Assembly (NCBI GenBank): GCA_002812745.2
Contig: NCSJ02000133.1
Span: 1 to 64,000, forward strand
DNA from: Scytalidium lignicola
Lineage: Eukaryota > Ascomycota > Leotiomycetes
Reading direction: 5' to 3'
Length of the DNA: 64,000 bases
Positions 1 through 10,954 of the stretch are shown piece by piece; within the stretch, counting starts at the first letter, position 1, and each line of letters opens with the position of its first letter. Both the position numbers and the translations under genes were made by a program. The notes beneath the pieces are model-generated. The model had not been told where the DNA came from. It saw nothing but the letters and a program-made list of their open reading frames with translations, and did not search any database.

Positions 1-1173
1 TCTGGATTGATTCGTTCCTTGTTAACATAGCTTTCGCTATATATATAATCTTGAAATGCAAAGTGCACATCATTAGGAAAAGGGTTAATTGATTCAATTG
101 AAGCCATTGTGTATGAAAATGATTGAATAACAAGTTAGAAAGTGGGGAAAATCTACTATATTTGAAGCTACACCACTACTGTGGGGTAAGTTTTTGAATG
201 GCCTAACGGGTGGTTTACGTATGGCCTAGACCATTCAGAAACCGCTCAGTTTACGTATGGCCTAGGCGGTTCATGAACTGACTAGGCGGTTTATGAACGG
301 CCGTGGTTTACGTATGGCCTGGAACATATATGATTTTAGGCCTCAAAACCAAGCTAATTTATTATACAACATAAACTATCAATGTTAACTATATATAAAT
401 TTGTAAATTTATAATATAACAATCGGACAAGTTATATTTGAAATTTTAGTTATATTTAATGATGTAGTTGATATGTTTGCTAGGAGGTGGTTTTCTTCAA
501 TTTTGCGGTAAATTTCAGTGATCGGGTGGACTGGGAATTACGTTAACGCCCATGACCTTCAAAGAGATTAATATTGTAAACCATAAACTATAAATATCCG
601 GCCCGGTAAAGCTTATTCATATACGAATGTCGACGATAATTATACTTAATAAATCGTAGAGTAAGAAAGGGACTCTCATTTGCTCTGTCATTGTAGGTAT
701 ACGTAATTGGGATGAACGTTATTATTCATTGATGTATTTTCAACCCGGTTTCCACTTCCCTTTTATATTCTAGACATCTTACCTTTATTAGTTATCACTC
801 AGATTCGGCGCTCTACANTTTTTTAAATGGTCAATGAGAATAACCCTAAGGTTAAAGAGCACCGACTTAAAGTTTTCCACAACAAGCTAACTACAATTGC
901 CATTCCTGTAGTCATGGCCTGACCGTGTACCAGAGGTGCAAAGTACTATTATGGCGTGTGCTCTATGGAAAGGTCCAACTACGATGAAGAGGGGCAGATT
1001 TCCAGCATTGCGACCTCCAGACAGGCACAAATTGCAGTTTCTAGATCAATATTAAAAACCCTTTTGATAGTTGTATATTCATGACAGCAATGTGTTCGAG
1101 AATACAATTACAAACCTTCCTTTAGATAACAACATTTTAACTTAGAACTGTACTATATATATAGTATAACTTA
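1..1173. other. Gene-free AT-rich lead-in with short spaced repeats
   Basis: I see no coding region here; all frames are broken and no domain is recognisable. The only structure is a cluster of spaced repeats at about 190-320. The 14-mer TTTACGTATGGCCT occurs at 214-227, 250-263 and 307-320, with diverged copies of the same unit between (for example 191-204 and 290-302). Confidence 0.5.
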
Positions 1174-1443
1174 GACCCCGTTTGGATTCGGCTTTTAGCT
1201 CTCCTTTTGCGTAAGGAGTAATGGAAAAACTGCATCCAAACACCCCCTTACTCATTTTTACTAACTACCCTTATTTAACGCCTGACTCATGTAATTTTAA
1301 AATATATATTTATAAAACCTTTCATAATCTACTTCTATTATATAGTATCCTTTTCTTTAATAAGTAAAGTTTATTTTGCTTTTATTAGTGCAGTGCATAC
1401 GCTAGTAAAAAGGTTAAGAAAAAGAGTGAATCCAAACGGGCCC
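1174..1443. mobile_element. PIF/Harbinger-like MITE (270 bp) with TTA target duplication
   Basis: The element starts with GACCCCGTTTGGATTC (1174-1189) and ends with the inverted copy GAATCCAAACGGGCCC (1428-1443), 14 of 16 positions matching. It is flanked on both sides by TTA (1171-1173 and 1444-1446), the 3-bp target duplication typical of PIF/Harbinger elements. A further inverted partial copy of the terminus (ATCCAAACACCCCC, about 1232-1245) makes the left end able to fold on itself. It has no coding capacity, so it would have moved by a transposase supplied elsewhere. Family assignment rests on the target duplication and terminal repeats only. Confidence 0.75.
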
Positions 1444-1446
1444 TTA

Positions 1447-2770
1447 CTAATCTCGCCAGTTTCAATTCATTGCTGATTGCCCAGATAAAATGTTCAACAA
1501 AACGAGTGACATTCCAAACCTAATATATTCTGTAATTCATATTGATCTAGCATCCTACTACTGTAGTGATAAAGAGGAGAAAATAAGACTCAGACGTCAT
1601 AACACCCAATAAAAGTGGCCATGAGAATGCGCTGAAGAAATCCGAAAGGCAACATGATGTTAATGGGACTTCGCTGCGACAAGTCTATCAAATGGTCTAT
1701 AATCTAGTTTCATAATTGACGAGAATATAATCTTTCATAATGGTTGCAGTATAATTTTCTAAAATGAGCAAATAATTTCGCTCACTTATGTACTTTTGTA
1801 CTTTCTGTGACACCACCCTTGGGTTCTTGGAGTTCTCCATTGAGCATTACGAATATTAGTATACGGTGATTGATAAGAACGATTCGAGAACAAATGCCTC
1901 AGAGTTCAGAATCTTCCACTAAAGGCACATAATATATAGCGGAAGACCCCTGTGAATTCTTGAGGGATTAGCTGATCTTTTGAAATGCGACACGACACGG
2001 CTTTCCCTAGTACAAATTGCTATAGATCGGAAGGACCTGCCACTTTGAGCTCGAGAAATATTTCGGATAGTCACAGAAGACGCAGATATACAGATCTCCG
2101 CGGCTGCTGACAATCTCTCTTGGGTACATTTCAAGGCACCAATGCTTCTCGATTGTCCAAGCCATAGCGTTACAACAGTACTACAGCTGTATGTGTCGTA
2201 TTCTGAGTCCTAATGCGACANTTTTTTTCGTTATACTTTGCAGTATCAGGTAAGGCTTCACAGTGATAGTTAAGGTCAGTGTAACCGGGGAACTTTCGGT
2301 ATCTCCATCTTCCGGTAACAAGAAATAGCACGAGCAGGTTTATGATATGTATATTGTTGAGGGACGATTGTCAAAATCTCATTGCATAATGTATGTACAA
2401 CTAAGGCCTCTGAAAGATCCGAAGAGAAATAGATTCCAGTTAAGCCAACGTGCACTAGTAACTTGTCAGAATATTTTTTTTACACTTCGGAATTGTTGAA
2501 TTATAGAACATAGAAGGGGAGTAAATATGTATTCCAGGGTGGAAAGATTTGTCATAACTCTGTGGATCAAATTCTTAGCCAGAACAATCCTTTTCCACTT
2601 ATCTTCGGGACTAGGCCTTCCGGCATGACATGATTTTCATCTAGTGTTAATATACCGAATCCCCCTTTCTACTTAAGATGAAGCACCTACAAGTATATTG
2701 AGAATATTGCATATATATTTGTCAAAAACAGCCCTTTATCGACAGCCACTATCTCGATTCTACTCCAGAG
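1447..2770. other. Intergenic stretch, no gene seen
   Basis: Open frames here are short and have no recognisable domain. The longest, about 70 codons on the minus strand at 1919-2134, has no motif I can name and no splice or start context. An N stands before a T run at 2221. Confidence 0.4.
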
Positions 2771-4312
2771 ATGATACAAGAGACACCAGCCGGGGAAACT
2801 ATTGCTCCAGAGGACACTCCCCCAGACGGTGGATATGGCTGGGTGTGTGTTGCTTGTGTGTTTTGGAACAATGCCCATCACTGGGGGATAACTTCTGTAA
2901 GAGTCACTCTCCTTATATTCCCCATTTAACCTTACTAAAGCGGGTCACAGGCATATGCTGTCTTCCTTTCCTACTTCACAACAAACAAAACATTCCAAAA
3001 TGCCTCGAGTCTTGATTACGCTTTCATCGGCGGACTCTCTGTCTCACAAGCGCTGCTAATCTCACCAATTGCCTCCACCATCACACGAAAGTTCAACATC
3101 AACGTTACCATTTTGCTTGGTGTGATTTTTGAAACGGCAGCTCTCCTCGGAGCTTCATTCAGTCATAAAATATGGCAATTATATCTCAGTCAAGGCATCT
3201 GTTTCGGCTGGGGAATTGGATTTCAGTACGTGTCTACAATCGGCATAATACCACAATGGTTCTCAAAAAGGAGAAGTTTGGCTAGCGGTATTGCAGCAAG
3301 TGGTAGTGGAGTAGGAGGTTTAATTTACACTCTAAGCACAAATGCTTTGATTTCTCGATTTGGTGTTGCGTGGACCTACCGGACATTGGCTGTCATCCAG
3401 TTCTCAGTTAACGTTATCTGCGCAATATTGTTGAGGGACAGGAATGCCAGAGTCAGAGCGAAGATAATTGCGATAGACCCGAAATTGTTCAAGCTTTATC
3501 ACTACTGGCTATTTCTGGGATGGGCTGCTCTAAGTGTAATGGGCTTCATGGTCTTGCTCTTGTCCCTCGATGATTACTCTAGAAGTATTGGCTTGAGCTC
3601 GCAGCAAGGATCAGATGTTGCAGCCCTCTTAAATCTAGGACAGGCTTTCGGGCGTCCTCTAGTTGGCCATTTTAGTGATGTCATTGGGAGGATGAATATG
3701 GCTGCATTTGCCACTCTTCTAACCAGCTTTCTTTGCCTCCTTCTTTGGGTATTTGCTAAGAGCTTCGGCCTATTGATATTCTTCTCTCTCTCTGCAGGAG
3801 CTGTTTTTGGGACATTCTGGACTGTGAGTTTCCAGGATTATTATATGGACAATAGCTCACTACTGAGATTTCAAACAGGTCGTAGGTCCACTTGGGGCGG
3901 AGGTGGTTAGTCTGCAAGACCTTCCTTCTTGTCTAACTGTGATGTGGTTGGTGTGTTCCATTCCTGCTGCATGTATGTAATATCCATTTCCACCGACGTC
4001 CTATGTAATAAATGCTAATCGTATCAAGTTGGAGAGCCCATTGGGTTGGTATTGCGCAAGAAAGGCGTTAACACATACCTTGATCCGCAGTTATTTACGG
4101 GCTTCATGTATTTTGGAGCAGCAATTTTCATGTTACTGCTCCGTACATGGAAGATATCGGCTATTAAAAGTATTGAATTACCCGGCGCGGTCGTCACTGA
4201 TCGACCGGAAGACAGAGGAGTTTCTGGCGCCCAGACAGGGGTTAAAACACCAAAACACGCTATCAAATTATTAGGAATAGGTGGCAGTGGAGCGAGATGG
4301 AAGAGAGTATGA
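2771..4312 (+). CDS. MFS transporter, monocarboxylate transporter-like (MCT/Mch family)
   Basis: This is predicted to be a 458-residue plasma-membrane transporter of the major facilitator superfamily, closest in style to fungal MCT-like permeases for monocarboxylates or related acids. I place exons at 2771-2896, 2951-3823, 3879-3972 and 4029-4312; all junctions are GT-AG and keep the frame. The N-terminus carries the family signature PPDGGYGWVCV at residues 17-27, followed by alternating hydrophobic helices. The loop sequence SKRRSLASGIAASGSGVGG and the late VVGPLGAEVVSL segment are also typical. The tail after the last helix is short and hydrophilic. Start chosen: the ATG at 2771 puts the PPDGGYGW motif in its usual place. 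The substrate cannot be read from sequence. No neighbour suggests a shared pathway. Confidence 0.88.
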
Positions 4313-5931
4313 TGTTTATGGCTGCTAATACGGCTAAACAGCTGTTTGTCTAGGTAGTTGCTGCCATCGCATCGCCTTCCTGCTGCCATCGTAGCATCAA
4401 CTTTGATTCGTGATAATAACACTGGAAGCCAACAATAGTAGTCAATGGTATTTCTAGTGTTGGGATAAGTGAATGGAAAAGCGAATGTTGTCACAGAGGG
4501 TTTTTCAATTCTCATTAGCCAGGAAGTTGAGGGTTGGCTACTATTAGATCATACTTTATTTATTTTAATGATAGATTGAAGATGACTTTTTCAAAAAATA
4601 CTACGAAAATATAGAGAACTTTTAGATAAGCTCATTAATCACATACGGACGGCGGGATTAAGGTCAGTAGGCTATATTTATCTATAGGCTATTGCTATAC
4701 CCGATCATTGGGGTCGGGCACTGGGGTCGGGGGATAATTTTTACTAATGGTATTATTATGAATAAGCGTAATATACCTGAAATGTTATAATTATAGTTGA
4801 TAATAAATATAACAATAGTAATAACTAATCGATAATTGGAATGCATATGTGGTGGTAGTAAAGTGAGGTGCAAAAGGTCTGAATACATTCCTTTGCTAAT
4901 GTAATACGGCAAGACCACTTCTCAGGCCCAAATTTGTGAATCTACAATATGTTTCTAAAATAATATTATAATTATAAGCTTATAATCTTATGAATTTTAT
5001 TAAAATTGTACTATCCCTCTCCCCCCTTAAATATTTCACACATGCAAAGGTCAAAACTATTATAACTAGGATTAGACTAAGATCGTGAGATTCTGAACAA
5101 GGACTGAAAGGGCCTTATGAGCTCATTTTGGTAATATTCATAAAATAGAATCCTCACTTTACAAGGATTGTGCAAAGATTTGAGCAAATCACACATTTAC
5201 CCTTGCGTGTGTGAAGTTTTTTTGGGGAGGTGGGGGGGATGGTAATATTAAAAGAAAATTAGAATTAACATGTTAAAATAATAGCAGTTAAACTCAAAAT
5301 TCATAATCCAACTAGAATATTTATTACATGATTAAACTGGTGAGTTTTTGAAGGACCTTCCGAGCCCTTTACCCTTGAATATTACCTTTAATTGTATCTT
5401 TACATAATTACGTAGGCAGCAATATGCAAGCAAGAACACTCATTATTGAATTAGCAAGTATTGTTGGCCGTTCCACGTGTATTATTAATCTCCTGAGGTA
5501 GCATTGACAGAAATGGAAAGATCAACGGGGCTGGACTAATGAAGGGACCAGAGCTACGTGCGTATTAAGCACCAATTTAGCGCCGCATACCTGCATTTAT
5601 CAATCCCAAAGTAGTAGTGTGTCTGCCAGAGAGGAATAGTGCGTCTCCGCAGCTTCTCCTCCACTTTCAGGACATATAGTCTCCATAGTCATTCGCAACT
5701 CCAGGCATTCCCAGTCACAAAAGCATATCAGGTCATACACTTCCATATCAGGATATTGACCTCCAAATCTGGGTCGAATCTCACATCATTGCTTCAGTCA
5801 GCGCTGATGTAGACACAGGCTTACTTTCCTGAACAGTGCAATTTGAGCTAATCAATCAGAACTACAGCCACGCAGCAAATCTACAAGGAACGCAGAATGA
5901 CGTTGTGTTTGAATGTTTAGCAGCTAAGACA
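4313..5931. other. AT-rich intergenic region, no gene seen
   Basis: About 1.6 kb between the transporter and the next gene. I see AT-rich low-complexity DNA, a short GGGGTCGGG-type repeat near 4710-4735 and a G-run near 5223-5240, but no coding signal on either strand. Confidence 0.4.
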
Positions 5932-7548
5932 ATGAGCCAGAATCTTGATACATCAGGATTTCTCTTTGTGAACAAGACCGGTTCATCTGATGTCCTGACT
6001 CGGAGCTACAAAACAGACGAAAGGTTCACTATCTCAAGTCATGTACAGAAGCGACGTCGACAAAAGGAGAAGTTAGAGAAGACAGAACTGTGGAAAAGAT
6101 ATACATCATGTATGACACCTGTTCCCGAGCAAGAGTCAGCTTCATCTGTGGAAGAGGAACCTCAAGAGAGATGGCAAGACCATACTCAGGTTCTGTCGGG
6201 ACTCCAGACTGTACACACTTCACCACGCCTTTCTCAAGTATATCCCGCCAACAACGGAGCTGACCCATTTCATTGCACGGTTGTCCGGAGCGATGCTTGT
6301 GGACATGCTATGCTGCGATACGCCTTTTCTCACGTAGCTAAAAAGACGTTCCTTGCGGAGGCGTTCGCACTCCCCACAATTCAGCCAAATAGGCGAGCTA
6401 TGAGACATGCTCATATAATGGACGAGAGGTTAAAACGCTGTGTTGAAGATAAGATGCTAATGTATTCAACACTGGCATACGGCTCAAGCTGCTTGGCATG
6501 GTCTGTTGGAAGATATGAAGACAACAAACCACCTGAGTACTTCATTGGAAAGGCGCTACAAGAAGTCCGGATGCGTCTATCGACGACAAATCCTAACCAA
6601 CCTCCAGATGTCTGGTTACTTCTGTCGATATATGCTTTGACCATCACCGAATTTTGGGGAGCGATTCCAGAACTGTGGACTAAATGTCCACCGAGATATA
6701 TCAGCGTAGTGAATTCGGACAAACGCAACCGTATCGAAGCTGCTAGAACTCATATGCGTGCATTGATTTCTGTTGTTGAGAATGTTGGCGGATGGAAGAA
6801 CGTCGACCCATACGTATTAGAGAGCTCAATTCTTGCTGACAAATATCTGGCCATCTACCAAATGACCACGCCAGTAATTCCTTTGAACTGGGATCCGGGA
6901 CGAATGCTAAAGGCGAGACAGAATGAATTTTTGGTACATCCTGACAATACCATTCCTCAACTAGGTAAGAAACTTCTTCAAGTACCGATGTGTCAGGAAT
7001 TAGCTGAGGTCGTTGGAGATGTGATCGACTACGTGCGTATGGCACAATGTGCTTGGTCTTGTGTGGATATATTAACAGCTCTTGACGAGAGTTGGCTATT
7101 CTTGAGAAATCAAGCCCTTGTATATCGGCTCTTATCACTAGCTGACTCTCTTCAAACCCGTGAGAACTGCGTGCGCATCACCACGCTTCTTTTCCTCCTT
7201 AATGCAACCGAGTATCACGGTGCCCATGTATCTGCACGGACTACTCTCAGATCTTTAATTTCTGCTCTTGTCCATTCCCGGCTCTGGGAGGAAGGGTTTG
7301 AATATGGGATCCTTTTCTGGTGTCTATGTACTGGTGCTATGACAATAGAGCCTTGTCATGAGAGAGATTGGTTTCAAGGGATGCTAGAAAGGCTCTTCAT
7401 GTCTTCAAACTCAGTGTTGTCTAAGGAGGTTTTTCAGGAAGATCTTGAGCCTTACCTATTTCTTGCATTAAAGCAAGAAATGCAACTCTCGGTGTTAATT
7501 GATAATCTGAGTGCTAATACGCATATCTTACCACGTAGGGTAGCCTAG
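5932..7548 (+). CDS. Fungal-specific transcription factor-like protein without visible zinc cluster
   Basis: A single-exon gene for a 538-residue protein. The layout is that of the large ascomycete group usually annotated as fungal-specific transcription factor domain (Fungal_trans_2/DUF3468-type) proteins. A short N-terminal segment (SGFLFVNKTG, residues 8-17) is followed by a basic stretch (SSHVQKRRRQKEK) and then a long helical body with Trp-rich segments. No CX2CX6C zinc cluster is visible, so DNA binding is not shown; many members of this group are of unknown function. The frame is open further upstream to 5836 but only from a GTG, so I take the first ATG at 5932. Single exon, no frameshift. 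Neighbours give no pathway clue. Confidence 0.7.
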   Translation: MSQNLDTSGFLFVNKTGSSDVLTRSYKTDERFTISSHVQKRRRQKEKLEKTELWKRYTSCMTPVPEQESASSVEEEPQERWQDHTQVLSGLQTVHTSPRLSQVYPANNGADPFHCTVVRSDACGHAMLRYAFSHVAKKTFLAEAFALPTIQPNRRAMRHAHIMDERLKRCVEDKMLMYSTLAYGSSCLAWSVGRYEDNKPPEYFIGKALQEVRMRLSTTNPNQPPDVWLLLSIYALTITEFWGAIPELWTKCPPRYISVVNSDKRNRIEAARTHMRALISVVENVGGWKNVDPYVLESSILADKYLAIYQMTTPVIPLNWDPGRMLKARQNEFLVHPDNTIPQLGKKLLQVPMCQELAEVVGDVIDYVRMAQCAWSCVDILTALDESWLFLRNQALVYRLLSLADSLQTRENCVRITTLLFLLNATEYHGAHVSARTTLRSLISALVHSRLWEEGFEYGILFWCLCTGAMTIEPCHERDWFQGMLERLFMSSNSVLSKEVFQEDLEPYLFLALKQEMQLSVLIDNLSANTHILPRRVA

Positions 7549-8475
7549 AGTGTTTGATATTGGAGTCCGATATATAGTTAGAACATTGAATTTTCGTCAA
7601 AATTTTGCAATGATTAATTTTGCATATCCGAATTTGATGGGCATGATAGTTACTATTCAGGTCGTAGCATCACTGACTTCTACAATAAGACTACTTTCGA
7701 GTAGTTTGTACGTACAATCCCTCTCCCCAAGTTGAAGTGTACAGGTTAGAGGCAACAACTTGCATACTTACATTACCTTCCTCAGACTAAGTCAATAAGG
7801 AAAGAGAGATTATGATACCAATCTAAACACTTGCCTTACATTGTGGGAGAGTATCGTAATATAACCCGGCACCCGCATATACTTATTGAGCTGGAAGCGA
7901 AGCCTATTGTGAGGAACTATCCCAAATATAGTAGTGTATAATGTCAGCCCAAGCGTGTGGGAAACGCCTCATTTCGATTATATTACTCGTAGTACCGAAG
8001 ATATAGCTCTCCGCCACCCTATCCAACACACAATGTACGTACATCTAATCTCCCCTTGTGGCACGGCTGTTCCTCAACGAGCACTGCATCCGGTATTTTA
8101 ATCTAATTTCTGACTATCTAAAATAGCATATAACATTATTGGTAAGAACTGAGAGCAGCTCCCTGCAAGCAGTGCTGGGATGCTTGGCATTACATCTGTT
8201 ACACATCAATTGACGGCATCAAGAGCAATCTGGAGCGATCTCCAAATATCTTACCTGTGGAAATGTAGTTGGGGCAAGCAGGGGAACAATTACGGATTCC
8301 ATTGAAGCCGGTCACATTTTCTATTATTATATCTTCAAGGCTCGCGAGAGAATATATAATGGCACCCCCTTCCCGATTTTATACATACCATCTGTTTTAG
8401 ATTACCAACAAACATTTGTGTTTTATTCTCGAACCTCATACATTTTTTTTTTTCTTTCACACTTGTCGGCTAATC
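7549..8475. other. Intergenic region, no gene seen
   Basis: About 0.9 kb without a convincing open frame. Close to the next gene there is a TATA-like stretch (ATATATAAT near 8351-8359) and a T/C-rich tract (8440-8458) just before the start codon at 8476, consistent with a fungal promoter. Confidence 0.4.
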
Positions 8476-9582
8476 ATGAGAGGTTTTCTCTATCTCATCC
8501 CTTGCATGAGCACCCTTTTCGCTGGATTGGCCTCTGCAGTTCTAGCGGCGAGCACTTACGACCTGCATACTATCCACCAATTCCCCAACTTCACGTGGAT
8601 AGAAAATATAGTGAGTATCATGAGTTAGTTAATTCTGCATAATGTGGCTCTCTCTAAAAATCTATCAATCCAGGCCATTCGTTCAAATGGACAAATTCTA
8701 GGAACCGACGTGGCCGGAGGACAAATATTCCTGGTCGACCCTAAATGCCCTCAGGTTAAACCTCCTGTCATCGCTCAGTTTCCTAAAGGTTCTACCGTAG
8801 CTGGCATCACCGAAGTCGAAGACGATGTGTTCTACATTGTCAGTGCTCTTGGTTATGTTTACAATTTCACATTCCAAGCAAACACAACATCTGTCTGGAA
8901 AGTAGACATGCGACAATATGCACACACGGAGAAAGCCTCAATACGTAAAGTGGTGGACATTCCCGCTATTGTAGTGCCGAACGGAATGACTACTCTCTCG
9001 AAGATAGATAACACTATCCTCATTGCCGACACAGGGGCAGGCGCCGTTTGGAAAGTTAATGTCCACACCGGTGCACACCAGATCGTTTTCGATCACCCCT
9101 ACCTCAAACCAATCTCAACTGCACACCCACCTTTCGGCGTAAACGGCATTCACATCATTGAGAAGCAAACATCCAAGTCCAAGTCGATCCCAACGCTCTA
9201 CTTCAGCAACACCGACCGTGGCTACCTCGGGACTGTCCCAATCTCGCTCGAAACTGGTAAGCCAACTGGTAAGGTGTTGCTCCTGAGCAACAGTGTACAT
9301 GCAGCAGATGACTTCGCAGTTGACAGTTGCGGTAACGTCTGGTTATGCGAGAACGTGCTAAACACGCTTGTTCGTGTGTTTCCGGATGGACATGTCCAGA
9401 CTATTGCGGGAGGACAAAACTCGACGGCTTTGATTGGACCTGTAGCTGTTGCTTTTGGAAGGGGGTGTGATGATCGAGATGTGCTTTATATTTCGACAGA
9501 TGGCCTTACGACTAACCCTACTACTAGGCAACCGTTGACAACGAATGGGAAGATTGCTGCGATTGATATAAGGGAGGGGTGA
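8476..9582 (+). CDS. Secreted SMP-30/gluconolactonase-like six-bladed beta-propeller protein
   Basis: Exons 8476-8610 and 8674-9582 (63-nt GT-AG intron) encode 347 residues. The N-terminus MRGFLYLIPCMSTLFAGLAS reads as a signal peptide with a likely cut after the following VLAA, so the mature protein is probably exported. The body has the repeating blade pattern of the SMP-30/gluconolactonase/LRE superfamily: PNGMT (about 110-114), ILIADTGAGAVWKVN (about 121-135), FGVNGIHI and AVDSCGNVWLCENV. These loops normally hold the metal-binding Glu, Asn and Asp. Family members hydrolyse lactones or cyclic esters, but many fungal secreted homologues are uncharacterised. I am confident of the fold, not of the substrate. 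Confidence 0.85.
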
Positions 9583-10760
9583 AAGGAGACAATTATGGGA
9601 GAATATCAATGGCGGATCGGCAACCCACTTGAGCATATTACGGCTGGCCCAAGTGCTACTCGCTCCACAATCGCCAATAATTAAACCATTATTTTTTAAT
9701 CATTACCGATTTATCAAGAGCACATGTACTTAGCTATTTTCTTATACAAATCCATAGATTTTCAAAGCTTATCTCCATCGCACAATAATTTACTATAAAC
9801 AAGATTTCAATAGGTTAATATCAACTTTTAAGGTAAATTTCACGAATGTATAATTAACTTAGATAACGTAAAGTAGTATAAGTAGTTTAATTGCAATAAA
9901 AACACTGAATTACTAGTATAATAAATTTCTCTTTACGCTTGTATAATATCTCCTTTAATTGCATTACTTTTATTAAAGCACTTTTAACATAAATTGCATA
10001 TAAGGATATTATTAACACTTAAAATTAGAGTAAACTTCTTGACTAATATAAGACTTTTTTTATATTAACGAACAAGCTAGAAAATNAAAAAACAAGCTAA
10101 AAAGCAAGTTAGAAAGTAAGCTGAAAAAAGAATAGAAGNAAAAAATTAAAGAAAAAAGTTAAAAATCGAAAATTTGTTAATTATACTCTTAAACTACTAG
10201 TTATTCTATTACTAGTATATATTATCAAGTTTTCTATTATTGTANTTTTTTTTAGTTATTCTATTATTTACTTTCTTTACTTCTTCTACTATTATATCTG
10301 ATAAGATTCGAAAGTATTTAAAGGATATAAGTATAATTAAGTCTTTAAATAATTTACTATACTTTTTAAGAGCATTTAATACTTTAGTATTAAAATCTGA
10401 AAGTTAAATATAATAATTAATAATTATATATATTCGAATAGAATTTCTAACTTTTAAAGTTTTAAAGTTCAAAAACAAAAAGTAAATATTATTAAATATA
10501 TTTTAAGTTTTCTTTAAAAGTATAATAACAATTATATTTCTTGAATTTATTATTATAACTAAGCTTACTTTACAATTGTATATTAAGTTTAAAATATATA
10601 TTTTCTTATTATCAAAAAAGATATTATTAGTTTAGTTAAAATAAGTTAAATTAAAAAGAAAGTTATTAATATAAAATATTAGTTTTAAAGTAAAGTCTTA
10701 AATAGTTAAAAATATATTATTCTTAAATAAAGTTCGATTAAACAGTTTAACTAACATTTC
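9583..10760. other. AT-rich RIP-like flank of the LTR element
   Basis: A strongly AT-rich stretch with no open frame of substance. It contains purine-rich short repeats (AACAAGCTA-like units around 10068-10130) and three Ns next to A or T runs (10086, 10139, 10245). The base composition matches the interior of the neighbouring retroelement, so it is probably older RIP-degraded repeat DNA. Confidence 0.45.
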
Positions 10761-10954
10761 TGTCAGTTCACCTGTAGCACGAAGTACGGTACACAATTAT
10801 ACATAATATACTCGTTGTGCTATTCTATGGTTGTTGTACGAATAGGAGTAGGAAGGCGAAGCTGTAAAAGCTTCGCTCGTTCCCATTACCTAATCGGGAC
10901 TAGCTTACAAGGGCATGTGAATATTATGTGTACATAACTACTATTCTACCAACA
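10761..10954. repeat. Left LTR (194 bp)
   Basis: Starts TGTCAGTTCACC and ends CTACCAACA, with TG...CA termini. It aligns without gaps to the right LTR at 16771-16964; the differences are all transitions, most reading C or G here against T or A in the right copy. Confidence 0.85.

Noticed and set aside
190..320. CRISPR-like array
   Set aside because: Repeat spacing is irregular, there are only three full copies, and the window is fungal.
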